A DNA stretch of 64,000 nucleotides from Ustulina deusta (taxonomy: Eukaryota; Ascomycota; Sordariomycetes; Xylariales; Xylariaceae), in contig JAJNNX010000002.1 in the NCBI GenBank assembly GCA_023159155.1, forward strand, positions 1,550,001 to 1,614,000, read 5' to 3'. The notes beneath the pieces were generated by a model. That model was not told where the DNA came from and did no database searches. It saw nothing but the letters and a program-made list of their open reading frames with translations. Position numbers and translations under genes: made by a program. Positions 46,345 through 60,536 of this stretch are shown here, piece by piece. Positions within the stretch are counted from its first letter, which is position 1, and every line of letters starts with the position of its first letter.

Positions 46345-49300
46345 GCCGACACACAAATCACCACCATTAACGAAGCCCGAGGCACCCACCGAATCGTACT
46401 GTAATATTGGTGATGGCCTCACATCCCGCTCACTGCTACGTACGGCTCCGTCTTTTCCGGGTGTCCACACAACCATTAGATAGAAGATTTGAGCCTTGAT
46501 GAGGCCATGGCGGATATACTCGCTCCAGGAGATGGGATACCAGGCATGGTCTTGTAACGGCAAATATTCACGTAGTATAGGTAGCCCTATAGAAGATCCG
46601 AGCCACCACAAGATGGTCATCGCCGAGCGTATCGGATCGGGCGTTATTATTCTTAGCAGTGGTCCTATGATCGATCACACCTATTACATATATCCGGGCA
46701 AGAGCGTGACTTGGGTCTCTGGTCCCATTTGACAGCGTTCGCGCCGTTATGAGCTTGTTAAGTGGACGATGAACAGCCCGTCATTGGATCAGCACTTTTG
46801 GGGCGGATCTGAAGTGGGATTCCGACCTGGGCTTGAAAATGCAGGTTGAGGGGCAGCCTTCCCTTCCCTTCCACAGAGACCACCCCAACCTGTCTCTTCA
46901 TCTCTCGACAGGAAGGGAATGGGGGCCGGAAATACGAGTCCCTTTTTCACCGCCATGTGTCCAGCAGCCCAATCAGCCACGCGGAAGAGGGTCCTCCTCC
47001 ATGCTGATGGATAAGGGCAGCCAGCACCACCAGCCCCCCTTTCCCCCCCGAAAGCGTCGATGCGCATGTGGCATAGGACTCCATTCTCAGCCCAGCGGAG
47101 CTTTGATTCGTTCGGCCCCGGAGGTGCGTCGCCGGTTGAAGAGAAAATCAGGAAAGAATAAACGGGGCCAGGGACTCGAGAAGGGCAAGGCTCACTTAGT
47201 TTCGCGTCCTAGGCATCGTGTCGCATTACAAAGAGAATAGCGATTCCCACACACCAATGCATCGGGAGCGCGCTACTGTATCATTAGGAACGGGGTGTGT
47301 GGATTGGTGGGTACGAATGGGCCGACGTTGCTGTTTTCTCCCATGTTCCCTTTCTACACTTTCTGCGCAGTTCTGCGCTACTACAGCTCTAGTGTATGCG
47401 ACCTTGACACAGGACCTAATAATAATTGGCTTAGATCTACGGTTTGTGTGCTGTGATGATGCGACTATATTTCGAAATGCCTATCATTGCCACGGCTTCT
47501 CCTGCTGCTAATGCTGCCGCCGCCGCCGCTTGCTGCACTGCAACCTGACGCCGCGCAAGGAGGTTTATGCAGGCGAGTTAATAAAAGTTGAGTCCTTCAT
47601 GGATCGACAAATAATGTCCATCTCGATGAAGGGGCCGAGGGCAGAATTTTGTCGGCGATTAACGAGACCCTGCAGCGTATAGCCCAGCATCGACCGCCGA
47701 ATCGGTCGAGAAGCCCGTAAGAGCCGAGATTCCTTGGTCCTCACGATCAATATTTCCCTTCCATATGGGATGATGTCCTGCAGCTACAGTAGTAACCGGC
47801 ACAAGTTGCGCGCGCGTGCAAAGGAGCAAAAGCTGACCCAACATGCAGCTAACTAGGATCAGGTTGGTCGCCTGTTATCTATCCATGTCGCTCTACACAT
47901 ACACAATAGTACTATTACACTAGATACACTGCATCAAACCTATCTCTATTACCTAAGTAGTCTAGGCTCCGACTAGCGACGGCTTGGACAAGACCACTCC
48001 GTGGCTAGTCACAAGTCGTGTGCCAGTAGGAATAAATAGCTATTGTCCCGGCAGATGACGAGATCAATAAATCAGGATACAGCTGTGGACAACCGAGATT
48101 TTATTATCTCCCGATGGGCTCGTTTCCGGATTCGTCGATAAAAAACTCGCGGTTCCTATGACCAGACTATAATGTTACGGGCGAACGAACGGTGTGAGGG
48201 TGGGTAGGCAAGGTAGTATCGACGTATCGCACCAGCAGACACCCCAAAACCAACCTCGAAGTTTTCCAGCTCTCTCCATTAACCACACGGCACCAACTGG
48301 GTAAAAGAAAGGGAAGGTGTGGGAAAAAAAGCCAAGGCTAATGCAGTCAGTCGGTCTAGCGTTGCACTGTTGGACGGTAATCGACTGCGGCTCGCTGGCT
48401 CGAGATTGGACCGAACGCAGTCAGAGACATGCAGACACACAGGCCCCGATGCAACGTCCTCATGCAATACAAAGGCACATTGAAAGCCCTGCCCATGATG
48501 GGTGTTTTGCGAAAGTAAGGCGGGTGGCGTCGACCGCTGTTGGCGAATCAGATGGGTTCCTCCTCTCCCGGACGAACCAGTTTCGTGGGCGAGCGACGCT
48601 GTGAAATTAGATAACTACTATAGTGAGCGTGAAGAAATTCGAGACGCGTTTCATGTATGCATTTCACGATATGACGAATACCATCTCCGAAAGAGACATT
48701 GAAAAGGTAGTGAGTGTATATATCAGCGATGACTCGCTGGAACATTGTATTTGGGCTATGTGAAGAGTCTATCCTTTGTGACGAACTTCCTCAACCCAGG
48801 GGCTCGCTAGGCTCATTGGCTAAGCGTCCACCACCGTAGAAACGTAACGTAATTTGTAGAGACTAACGCGCCAACTCGTCAAAGATGATGTGCGCCGTCG
48901 ATGGGCTATTGACCCGTCTTTCTTCTAATTTCGTGTCCCATGCCGCCGCCGCCCCGGTCCAGAGCCTCGCAGGCTCGTGTATCGAAATAGTGATTCAAGC
49001 AATCCTCATAAAACAGGAAATATTGTGTGGTATCATCCAAACCGGAGTATCGAAAAACCTCTTCTCTAGTCGGACCCTTGTAATAGCCGACGGTGGGCAG
49101 ATTAAACGTCAGTAAAGCCGCTCCAGCTCCAGTCTTGTGGGGGAAAAGATCCAATGCCGTATCCTGCGCCATATAATGATGCTTTGGATATGTCCATTCC
49201 CGAATTGATAGGGAAGAAAAAAAAAGAAAAAAAAAGTGCCTCGACTCTGCGGTCTCCACGTCTTCGTTGGTTGATACTTTCGAGTATCCCGCCAACTCCA

Positions 49301-49637
49301 CGCTGTAATAAACATAAAGAAAATTGGGTTAAAATAGATACAGTGGAACGATAGAAGTCCCCGACTTTTTTCTTTTTTTGAAATCCTTTTTTGGTGGAGT
49401 TGTCATCCAGACATCATCGCATGGTGTTTGGCGACGCTTATTAAAACATATTTTGGAAATAATGGTAATTTTCGTGGTCATAGCCCGGATGGAATGGTCC
49501 GCACCGGGGGTGGTATGTAGATTCCAAGGTGGTTCGTGGTTCCAATGTGGTCCAAAGTCCAGAACAGAAAGCAACATGAAGCTGCAAGTGTGATGTCCCG
49601 AAACTAGGACAAATACACTTCGAGGAGATCAGGGAAG

Positions 49638-51204
49638 CTAATAAAATCCTTGGAAGTTGGCCAATATGGGAAACTGGGCCTGATGAAAAGGATTGGGTTG
49701 ATGAAATTGAGGTGCCTGCGCATACCGATTTACCACATCCCAAAAATAAGGCAGGGTGAATTTGTTTGCAGTGCAGTGGGGTTGAGTGAGAGCTGGATCA
49801 GTACAGGGGTTGCAAGCTGGGTAAGCTCCGTGAATGGGTCCGGCGTACTGTGGAACAAATTCCTGTGGGAAGGGTACCTTTGGCTCCTCTGGGTCGAATA
49901 GTTGGGGTTCCTGCGTGGGAATTTTCTCATTTTGAATCTGGAAGATGTCGTCGTCGTCCAAATCATCAATAGTCGAGCAACTCGATGTAAGAGATCCTTC
50001 ATCCGAGGAGCAGGTGGACTCCCCATCCGAGTCCGAACCAGCAGGAGAAAGTGGTGCGTCGTAGCTCATATTGTCAATGGCATCCTCGCAGTTAACGTAA
50101 TCAGTGGGTTCGGGCGATGCTGGAGGAGTGAGTAACACCTGTGGCGTCGCCGGAATGGTGAACTTGGAGCAGGATAGGATTCTATTCCTCAGCTCTGGTA
50201 ACGTAATTCTTTCATCTGGGTTGCGGGTGAAGATACGGCCCAGAATATCGTTAAGATCGTCAGATAATGGCAAAATGGTCCTCAGGAAATCCTGACTCCT
50301 TGTAAAAGCGCGGTATGTGGAATCTTCAAACGACGCCTGGCGCCACGGATTACGGCCGCACGTCAAGTTCACCAGGATGACGCCAAGACTCCAGACGTCA
50401 TTAGGAGCGCAGTAATAAAAAGGTCTCCGGGATGAAGGGTCCATACATTCTATAGAGTCAAGAGAGTCAGTTGATATCCATCGGTGAGGCTGGTTCTCGC
50501 AGCAAAGAAATCCTACCTGGAGACATGTAAAATGTCGAACCGCAGCCGTAGTCCTCGGATCGGTCATTTGCAGTAGCTAGACCAAAGTCTGCCAGCTTCA
50601 CGGTATCGCCCTGGTTCGAGACAAGAATATTCTCCGGTTTCAGGTCCCTGTGGTAGATACCCAAGGCATGGCAATGTTCAACGGCGTCCAGGATTTGAAG
50701 GAAAACACTCTTGACCATGTCGTCCTTACCAACATATTGGCCACACTCCGTTATATTGTAGAACAGGTCTCCTTCGGAGCAGAACTCCAGGACCACATAG
50801 ATGCAATCCGGGTCATCGACAATCTTGTGCATGGAAACAACATTGGGATGGGCGGAAGCCATATAGTGGAGTCGAAGTTCTCTGCGTTGGAAGTCCAGCT
50901 GTCGCCTGTCCAGTGGGGATCCATCGGCATTAAACTTGCTGAGCGTCTTGACGGCATATTGGATGCTAGTGGTGATGTCGACGGCCAGATACACTACGCC
51001 ATAGGCACCGGTACCGATAATTTTTACTAACCGAAGGCTCTGGCCTAGAAACTTGCCTAGTCTCTCCTCCGGAGCAACTGGGATGTAGCGTTGAGGACAA
51101 ATTGGCGGTACGGCAAATGGCTGTTGCAGATATGTAGGCTTGCTGCTGTCGTACAATGGTGATGCCGGGGGCGTAGGATATACGTAGACTGCTGCATTAT
51201 TCAT
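49638..51204 (-). CDS. Ran1/Sks1-type serine/threonine protein kinase
   Basis: Two exons, 51204-50517 and 50449-49638, joined over a 67-nt intron (donor GTAGGA, acceptor CTATAG), give 499 residues. The N-terminal 60 residues are Pro/Ser-rich. The kinase domain runs from residue ~57 to ~325: Gly loop IGTGAYGVV (63-71), Lys86 in YAVKTL, HRDLKPEN with Asp187, and DFGLA at 206-210. Activation-segment phrases STFYMSPE and DVWSLGVILVNL follow. The C-terminal 170 residues are acidic and Ser-rich (GSDSDGESTCSSDEGS) and end in a Pro/Gln/Phe-rich tail. This layout matches the fungal Ran1/Pat1-Sks1-Vhs1 group, linked to nutrient and developmental control. Assignment within that group is uncertain. The start is the first in-frame ATG; the frame upstream opens only with TTG. 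Confidence 0.9.
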
Positions 51205-54200
51205 GGTATCCTCTGGATAATGATGGTCCCTTTTTAAATAATACCCGGCCTTGATTTTCTTAGAAAAGAAAGCAAAGGAAAGAAGAGAGAGGACAGTCTG
51301 TTCTATGTAAACGACGTCCTCAACCGAATTAAGAGCCAAAGAAAAAATCCACGGCAAAGCTCCTTGGGTCAAATCCAAACGGGGTGTCCAGGAAACCAAA
51401 CAGCTGGATAGCTCTCGGCGCGTCGGTGGGAGAAGGTGAGAGGGAAGAGGGAGGGGGGAGATAACTTAACAACGGTGAGTTATCATCGGGTTTCCCTTGC
51501 GCTGTCGTGATGGTGTTAAAAGATGTGTATATGTTCAGGGTGAGTTGTAAGGAGCGAGGTGAGTTGTCGTGAAGTTTGAAGCAGCTCCAGCATGCAGCAG
51601 ATGCGGCTGGTGGGAGATTGATGTAGATGTAGATAGATATTCGGATATCAACGCTCCCCATACTACCTACAATACGGTATAGTATAGGACAAGGGTCTGT
51701 CTTAGGTCGTTTGGATGGCTCAACCCTTCCTCGCCTTGGCTGGCCTGGTCAGCGAGTGAGTCGACAGTCCGCGACCGTGTGTGTAATAGTAAACAGCCAC
51801 TTCATCCACCTTCATCCACTTCACCCACCCATGTCTCACACAGACTCTCTCACACACACCTGCGCTATTCTTAAAATTCGATGGCGCTAGCCGTAAAGGC
51901 GGCCTGCCTATTCCTGTGGACATCTGTGGGGCTGCTGGGGTATACTGTTGTACTGCACAGATTACACCCAGTTTCTGACCCAGTCAATGGGCAGACAGGG
52001 AGGCGAGGCAGGGGGTGTTGACGAATGGACCCAGTGCTTCTAGGGCGCTCCACTTGGAGGAGACGAACGGATGAGCAAGTCAAGGTGGGCACTGGCAAGG
52101 ATAGGGGTAAGGGTATGAGGCTTGGTGGTGAAGTGTACACTGAACTAAACTCCCTGCTTGCAGATACATATAATACGATGGTATCTAGTACACAGCATAC
52201 GAGGGAACGAGGACAAGGATCATGTCTGACACACGAAAATAAATATCCACTCAGACGCTTGCTGTTATTAGTCGAGCGGTGTTGCCCCTTGGTGTGCGCC
52301 AATTCTGGCCACGAGCCATGTTCCAATATTTAGTCGATACCACACCCTGGACAGAACCTGGGCTAGCGAGAGTCTTGGTGCGGTCATTGTCGCCCTGAAA
52401 AGTTGGACGAGCCACTCAGCCCCTGTCAATGAACTACGACGGGCGGAGATCTGTACATTCCATGGGAGCAAGAAGAAGAGGGAAGAAAAAAATAAAAAAA
52501 AAATAAAGAGATATGGAGTAAGAAAAAAGGGGCGGGCGTGTGATCAGCCGCCAGCTCCAGGACACTCCCCAAAGCCCTTCGAGTGTAGTGTGCCCACACT
52601 ATTGACGGCGACAAGTCAAATCAACACTGGCGAGTGGCTGCTGACACTTCACATCCTTTCATCTTGTTGGTGTAGCCAGCAGCCCCGGTGACTCGCATAG
52701 TTTTGCTTCTTTGCCTAGATTGGGAGCGGTATTATTATAGTAGTGTGTGTACACTAGGTTTGCTAGGCACTTGACTTGTAAACACTTCCCAAGAAGACTC
52801 TGCTACGTAGTGTAGATGCTCATTACCAAATACATACCTACATAGCCCTACCTCTAGGTGGAAGATACCGAGTGTATGCCTGGAGCAGTCCCCGGAGAGA
52901 AAGGCGCTTCGCCTCAGGCGATTCAACATTTGCGCTATTGAACAACAACTAATGGAGCAAAGACACTAAACGCAAGCTTTCGTGTTTTTCGGGGTCTAAG
53001 AAGTAATAGTCGAACCAGAGTGACGTTTACACCGTTAGGCAGACAATTTAGAAAGGCGTACGTCCAATGTCGTACGCAATTCGGCGGTCTCTTGCAGTAC
53101 ACCGCAAACAAAGAATTGGCTTCTTTAATTCGCCACTTTGCTCTCAATCTGGCTCGTGCTTTTATCCCTGGTAGGTATGCGTGTACACGGCCCGTAGTTT
53201 ATCGACACTTAGTGTATGTTTTTCATCCCATCGTGTGTGCCTGGCGGGGTGCATAAAGTATTCTGTCGTAGGACGAGGTTTCTGAGACCTTGCGATGTTC
53301 TGCCTTTCACTCTCCCCAGTATTCTGTTGCAAGATATGCGTCGTCATTTGGTGCCAGTGCTGATCAAGGCTCAAATCGAATAGCGATGAGGATCTGCTAC
53401 CTGTATACACTACTGTGCAACGTAATCAATAGGATTCGTGGAATAGGTAAATCTACACCATGCTATGTTGGTACCTAGTAGAGCGTACAGTAGTGCAGTA
53501 TAGTGTAGTGTAGTTCAACACCCACGCAAAAGTTCATCGCAGGCATCATGATTATTATTACCATCATCCTCTTCTGCTTCTTCCAAGCTAGTAATCGATC
53601 GTCAAATTATCTGTGGAGATCCGTTGATGGAAGGATTCGACTTCCTTGGATCGCCCTACCCGCCTCACAGCTACTGTAAGATTGGGACTTTCAACTTGGG
53701 GAGGAGCCGGAGTGTAAGTCCAGAGACACATCTATTCAGCTCGCTACGCCTCTGCAGTGTGGTAGTATAGGTATGTCTTGAGCAGGCAGTTAGATGTCTT
53801 TCTGATCGGACTTCAACGTGCCGTGTTTGAAATGCCGCCTGTGCCATATTGATGCACCAATCTCTCCCTTCCACTTGAGAGCTGAGTTGTGTATTTACAG
53901 TAAATACTAGTAGCTACTACCATGCATGAGGCGTAGCGCTTTCGGTCAGCGGCAAAGAGGGTGTCTGTTTCTCTCACGGGAATGCCAGCCAGAGCCACCT
54001 GGAACAGGCTTACGGGCGACGAACCAGCCTGCCAATCCTTGCCCCAAGCGGCAACGTCTGTGCCAACAAAACTACGTCTAACGTCCCAATGCATAGGGTG
54101 GGCGGGAGATGCATGCAGGTGTTTGTATGACCAATGGCACCAGCAAGTGGACAGCCACCTGATGCGCTGATTCGCCGGCGAGGGTCCCAGCTTCGATATT

Positions 54201-57200
54201 GCAGTCATCACTGCGATGTTGCCATTGGCCACCACAGATGAACCACACCACTATCTCCGACGTGGGTGGGAGTGAGACATGTTCTGGTCTTCCCGCCCGT
54301 GTTGCATGCAACAGCCTTGCAAGGAATCACAAAATGGTTTGACAAGCCCACACATCCCGGAGAGAAGTGAGGCTGTACAGGCCGGGGTCGACCGCCAACC
54401 CGTGGACAAGGACGTGCGAATGCGGCCAATGAGAAGCCGAAGGCTTTTGTGCGAAGGATGCCAATGTATGCAGACCGTTTAGAATGCGATGGCTCAGTAC
54501 GGGAGGTAGCTGATCGATGCAAGCGAATCACTCGCCAATTCTTGCAAAGCAATGACAGTGCTTACCTAGCATACCTTGCTCCGCGAGCAATAATTTAGGT
54601 CGTGTGAAGAATGACACCAGACAGACAACGCCAAAATCAAGGCGTCTTACCAGACGGGCAGAGGTATAATCATCCTATAGTCTCGCTTTAGTGTTGCCTC
54701 GTGAGACGATCCCTAAACATCACAAGACATATTTACCTATGCCGCGATTTTACTCTACGAGATCGCTTGTAGACCTTGTCTCCGACTGATGCGAGTACTT
54801 ATGAAGTGGATTGCTGGTTAATAGGTTGCTTGAAACTCACCGCCAGATTATAACATTACTCCAGTTACCCTTTTAGGCTGTTCGCGCAGCAAACAGCAAT
54901 TGCTCTAGTGTAGTGTAGTGTAGAGCCAAGTGTTGCTCGTGGTCAAGGAATGCTTTGGCGACGTTCGCGTCGCCACAGGGGGCGAATGCTCGCATAGTCG
55001 TTTACGAGATTCAATAAACTACCTGCAGAAACAATCATGTGGGCATCTACTAGATAGTAGATACCCCTCGAATGTGTACACTACAGTAAGGCCAGGCGAT
55101 CGTCTCCATCGCATTGATGCGCCTGTACAATCCAGTATACACACATGTCGTAGCATCTGTTACCCAGCTCAAGGAAACGCCCGAGACATTGGACACGCCT
55201 GGACACGACTCACCATATCACGAGGTCGTCCCATTTCTCAGACAATTCTCAAACTACGTCCCATTGCACTCACAACATCAAACGCCCTTGCATAGGCGGC
55301 TTCATTGAATCGACTCAGGGCGGATAAGTTTCGCTTGTCGCCGAAGCCAAGCCTGAGCGCATGATTTTGGTCCAAATCCTAGTATGGCGACCAGTAGGGA
55401 GGGCGCTGCCCAAGGGACCGGTATTTGATCGGCGAGAGAAGGCAGATAGCCAGGATCATTGGCGTAGTAGTGCAGCTTGAATTTCATCTCGACGCTGATC
55501 CCGTGTACACTTATTGATTATGGAACGGTGATTGTGTTTTCAGAGGCGCATATCGGGCGAGAAGGAAGATTACCGCGTTATGCCGCTGTGCTACGATTGG
55601 CGAGGAGCGAGTCCAATGAGAAACGAAACCATCACCGGCGACTGCTATACTTGGTAACTGGTCTACACTAGGGAAGAGTCGCTGATCGTCCTCGTCATCA
55701 GCAACTCCGTGATTAGTGTAAACAACCCAAGTTTCTTAACAAGCTACAAATCTCCGCGCCCCTCGTGTTCCCCGCGGAATGTGAAATCTCGTCACTGTCA
55801 CGTTTTCACTCACAAATTTTTCCCCCCCCCCCCCAAAGACATCGTTACACATCCTCTTGGGATCGCCAACATCATTCTCAACTACCCGTTTAGGTTTAGT
55901 ATTTGACGTCAATGCCAGGGATTGTGGAAGATCTGATTCTTCGGTAGATGCTCCACCAGTAGTGTGTATACTTATTAACTCATTTGTGTGAAACGGCTAC
56001 GGGAGGTATAGGCAGAAAGGTATTCGTTGCCATATATCACAGCGTCTACTATTGTCTATTATCCAGTAAGATGTCCTCTACGCATTACTTGCAGTCCACC
56101 GTTCCACGTGATAGGGCCATGAAGTGTTAATGCCTCAATATGAGTACGGCTGAACCCGATACTTATGTACAGTATCACACAATAAATTTCGTATTACCTA
56201 TAGGACTGTCATCATATATGACCTAATTAAAATTTAATGTGTATGCTGATGTATGTGCATGTGTATAAACCAAGATAAAGTGTTCTGGTCACAATGACAC
56301 ACCCAGGCGCTGGTGCTGATGTGAGAATTCAGATCTCTTACCCACGTATAGTGTATGGCTTACCCGCTGGGGGCGCAGATCGGACGACGAAAGGGTAGCA
56401 CATTCGGCTATCAAACATGGCTCAACATGGTGCTGATCCTTCCTAAGGACCGGCAACACCTTCAGACGACACGATCGCGATTTGCCAATATTGAATTTTG
56501 ATGTGACTACATCGTACAGCAAGTCGTTGTTTCGCGAGCCAGTGGGATACGTTAGATGTTTGACCTACCGCTGTGCCTCGTTACGCTTCTCACGGCCTGT
56601 TCCGGCCCCTATTGGGGCTGGGGCCTTTGTCTGTAATTATGGTTTCTCTGTCCCAGGTTACCGCTATCCACTGTGTGAGTGAATATGTAGACATACGTAT
56701 GCCCTGTACTACCCTGTCTAACCAAAGATGATGACGCAGAACCTGCCTGATCCGCCAATGTCCCGGGTCGAGATCTGACATGTCCGCCTCCTTCGGCTGT
56801 CCGCATATGTACAGTATTCACCGGCCTCCAAAACTTCAGGGGACTGTGGGCGGCTGGGATTGGACAGAGAACAGAGCGGATGACTCGGCAGCATATTATC
56901 TGGAGCGTTAATTTCCACAAAGCCACAATTACCGACGACATCAAGGCCGCTCGCTTCCAATCAACTGCCGCGCGCTAGGGAGGCGACGTTCAGCTACAGC
57001 CTCAATGCCTTACTACACACGTCTTTCGACAGATGACACCACCCGATTCTCCAGCCATGCGTGAGACCAGCGACGACCCAAGACCTCATTCATGCATCTC
57101 AGGATATTTCATCAAGATTTAGATATTGTAAATCGCCGGCCTTGATATCGCTCGCCCAGTAGCGGGCTTGGCGGAGACGGAATATACCTATTGGTCGGTC

Positions 57201-60200
57201 AGTATATACACATTGTAAATGCCAATTAGGCATTATATCGGGGGGGGATTTCAGGTGTAGTTTCCGTCGTGCTGGCATAATCCGATTCCCGCTTGTTTGT
57301 GTCTACGCCTGTGGCTTGGCAGGCCATACGCGTGTCACAGCTACTAAAAATCTATTCTTGCATTGGTTGAGACACGCCAGGCAGCATTCCATCCGATCCG
57401 ATGTATGTACACAAGAATATCCCAGTTGCGCGGATGAACCCCTCAAGTGACGGTGGTATCGGCATCTCGTTTACTCTCGACCTCACTCGTCGATCGAGGT
57501 AGTACAGAGGAAGCTAGATGTGAAGCAGCGCCCACCTCGGTTGGGAATAAAGGGGTGTGTTAAGGGCGGCGTATGAGGGAAAAGCTTAAGTGTGTCTTAC
57601 AACTTCCGGTCACACCCCGCCCACGGCCTCCGGCAGGACTCCATCTGTGTTTCCTAGGGCGATCATCTCCTTAGCCACTTGCCACTCTGTGAGATCTGTT
57701 GGGGACATCGGGGACGGCTAATTGCACTGGTATCCGCGCAGGGTACCGAAACGGAGTCGTGCTGTCCTGCGGTGTCATGTCCCTTGGGCGGTAGGCTCAA
57801 GCCTAGAACGATATTTTTGCCACAGAAACAGGTTATTATGTCAGCCTCGTGCTAATACACCAGGATGGGTAACCCGGGAAGGCTGGCGACGTCTTCTGCT
57901 GTCTATGTACCATGCGTCATCATCTCGCGTTGGCGGTGTGTCCATGACCAACGATTAATGAAGGACCCGAGCCCTCTAGCCCGCCACCCAACCACCAGCT
58001 AATGAGATGCATCGGTTGATTTTCATTTACCGGGAGACAGCGTGTTTGGGTGCCTTGCTGTCAATACATCCCGGCTTCTAGGTATTCACCTCCCGGGATC
58101 TTCGGCACAACGACCCTGTTCCTTAGGCATCCCAATAACAAAGGGGGGGCAAAAAAAGAGAAAAAAGACTCGCGAGAACCGAAGGACTTCAACCGTGACT
58201 AGACTGGCCTACTCCTTTGCCTAGAATCAATGCCTGCAGCGGCGTGGCCATTCCACCATTCCCGGCTTGCAGCATGCCACGGGCTCGCCTCCCGTGGCCA
58301 GTAACTAACATCAGCTATATGCACGAGGTGGCAGGACAGTATTGAAGGATTCGTCCGGGGGCGAAGGATGCGGCACGACCTTTGATGCTAGAGACGGCTG
58401 CCAATCGCCGAGTGGGTTCTCTGTAGCCCGAAAGGTGTTCCCATGTAAAGCTAACAGGAGATGAGAATTTCAACGGAGTGCTCCGCATGAACAGGACAAC
58501 ACGTTTTGACCCAGGCTGTAGGTATCGCATATCGGAACAAACGCCTTCGTGTCTCCATACAAGAACGCTGATGTTTATGCGGTGAAATTCCTGTGGACAA
58601 CCAAATGTAGCCGAAATAGTGGTCCCCGTCCAAAAAAAAACGGCCCGTTGTGACATGGGAGATCTATGGTTTAGGGATGTTCTCGGCCGAAGCTGTCACT
58701 CGAGGTGCTCGGCGCAAGCCAACTTCATGCACCGTCTCACCACCCAACCAGTAAAACCAAGTTCAATCGCACTTGTGCCTATTGCTTGACGCTACGTGGG
58801 TACAATGGAAACATTGAGTAGGTATTCCGTGATCATCAACAACACGAAGACTGTTTACTTGCCAACTCACGGTGCGGGATTAAGCGACGGGGTCACTTGC
58901 GACGCTCGCATAAAAACAGTCACTATCATGTCGGTCCTATACCGGGCGGTCGGTATATACAACTGGATAATACCGTCATACAGAATCAGTTTGTACCAAC
59001 TTCAGAAAATTTAGATGGGAATAGAAATCGTGGTACAGGGGCGAAGCTATAGTACAAGGAAGGTCACTCGGATCCCAGCGCTCTGAAGACAAATTCAAAT
59101 ATGTAGATCATGAGGCATTCCAACAACTCTTGTCATCAATAGGCTAGCTCGAACATTCGGTGTAGACTCGACGAGGATCAATGCGTACATAATAATGACC
59201 TACAGTAGTGGGCTCTATGTAGGACATGACGTTATATTTCCGGATATTAAGCACGGACGTCAGTAACAGAGCCACCTAATTATCATGAAAAAGAATAACT
59301 AAGGAAAAAGAAAAAAAAGAGGAGATATATCTGCAATGATGACAAACAATCTCCTTGAGGCAAATGGGTGTCTAGAGCCAGCCACCAAGCTACTCATCAT
59401 GTCTTCCGGACAAATTCACATTGTTAGCTCTATCAACAAAAATTATGCCTTACCGCCAAGCATGTGAATGGGACAATAAAGGGTAGGGTCGACTGAACAA
59501 GTTATTTCTCCTGAGGAAGCGAGGGATTGCGCCAGTACGCTGGCCAGCAACTCTGGCATGCTGTCTTGCCTCGCTTGTGTAGCTTCGTGCAGCTCGCTGG
59601 TAGGTCGGCGGCGATTCATTTTCTCGCCCTTGTGCCATGCTCTTGGGGAAATCTCCCCATTAGCAAACATGCCGGTGGGCGGGCTCCGCTCACGAAATGC
59701 TCTCTCGTCTGTGCGTTCGCCTGTAGTCAATACCTCTTCGCCGGGAACACGCGACGATAGCCGAACGAGCGCTGGTCTATTTGTCGCGCCGTGGCTGACC
59801 GGTCTGATCGAGAGGTGCAATTGAATGCTTCATAGAGGGTGTCATATGCTATCAACTGAGCATGTGGTAAGCAAGCCTTCGCCTCTCACCGGCATGACTG
59901 GAGGCACTCACGCACGCATTTCGTATGGAGGTTTCATAAGACGCAAATTCCAAGGAAGTAGAAGGCATAAGATAGATTCTAGCGGACTCCACTGGTCTAG
60001 ACCAGGCCGTCAGACTATTATTGTCGGGTAGTTGGCACCAAGCTTCATTCCCATGTTATACAATAGCCGCCGTTAAATGAAATGTCCTACAACTTCGCCC
60101 ACTGGCTGTTTTACCCATAACACTTGATACAATCAAGGAATCCTGAGGCACCTTCTGCACTACTGTGAGCTCAAAGCAAGCTATCTTAAAACGAAAATAG

Positions 60201-60536
60201 TGGTGGGCACTTAGGGTGTATGGGTTCTTTATTCATTTGCATTTCTAATTATAGTCTATCCTGGATAGTATGCTCTCCGTGACCCGACAAAGTAGAGAAA
60301 TACCTCTTCAGAACCGCTGGGAATCCGTATAGAAATATACTGGCACCTTGAAGCAACCCTCGACGATTGATATGACCCGTCAAGTTTCGTGTGGTGTGGT
60401 GTGGTAGGCTGCCACTAGAACTAAAGAGATATATGCTAATGTTGTTGTAAGAGTCCAATTATATAGACAACCAGAGATCTGCCTTACCACCTGTAGTCCC
60501 ATTCTCACGAAGCGCTCTGGGTAGAATCCTTTGATC
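51205..60536. other. Gene-poor block of 9.3 kb
   Basis: No gene is supported. The 5' part is presumably the kinase promoter and leader, which is pyrimidine-rich with CT-type tracts. Many frames of 60-125 codons occur on both strands without motifs. The frame 59443-59820 (minus, opening with TTG) has a more protein-like sequence and a possible donor GTAAGG near 59452, but no reliable second exon was found. Simple repeats (TAGTG/TAGTGTAG near 53495-53515 and 54908-54922, GTGTG-G near 60390-60405, a 13-C run at 55822-55834) are scattered. No transposon protein or terminal repeats are seen. Confidence 0.45.
55822..55834. repeat. Poly-C run (13 C)
   Basis: A perfect 13-C homopolymer preceded by a T run in gene-poor DNA. 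No gene overlaps it with confidence. Confidence 0.8.

Larger units (their letters stand above)
43642..49637. other. Gene-poor intergenic region of 6 kb
   Basis: No gene is firmly supported. Two frames have protein-like sequence but no motif: 46246-46620 (minus) and 48906-49301 (minus), the latter just beyond the 3' end of the kinase gene. Homopolymer runs occur at 44712-44723 (12 G) and 46334-46344 (11 C), and a short CCG repeat at about 47516-47532. A pair of nine-base inverted copies (GCCTCGGCG at about 44753 and CGCCGAGGC at about 44906) is seen. Confidence 0.45.

Noticed and set aside
46246..46620. 124-codon minus-strand frame
   Set aside because: Contains a Gly run from an 11-C homopolymer, no motif, not joined to other exons.
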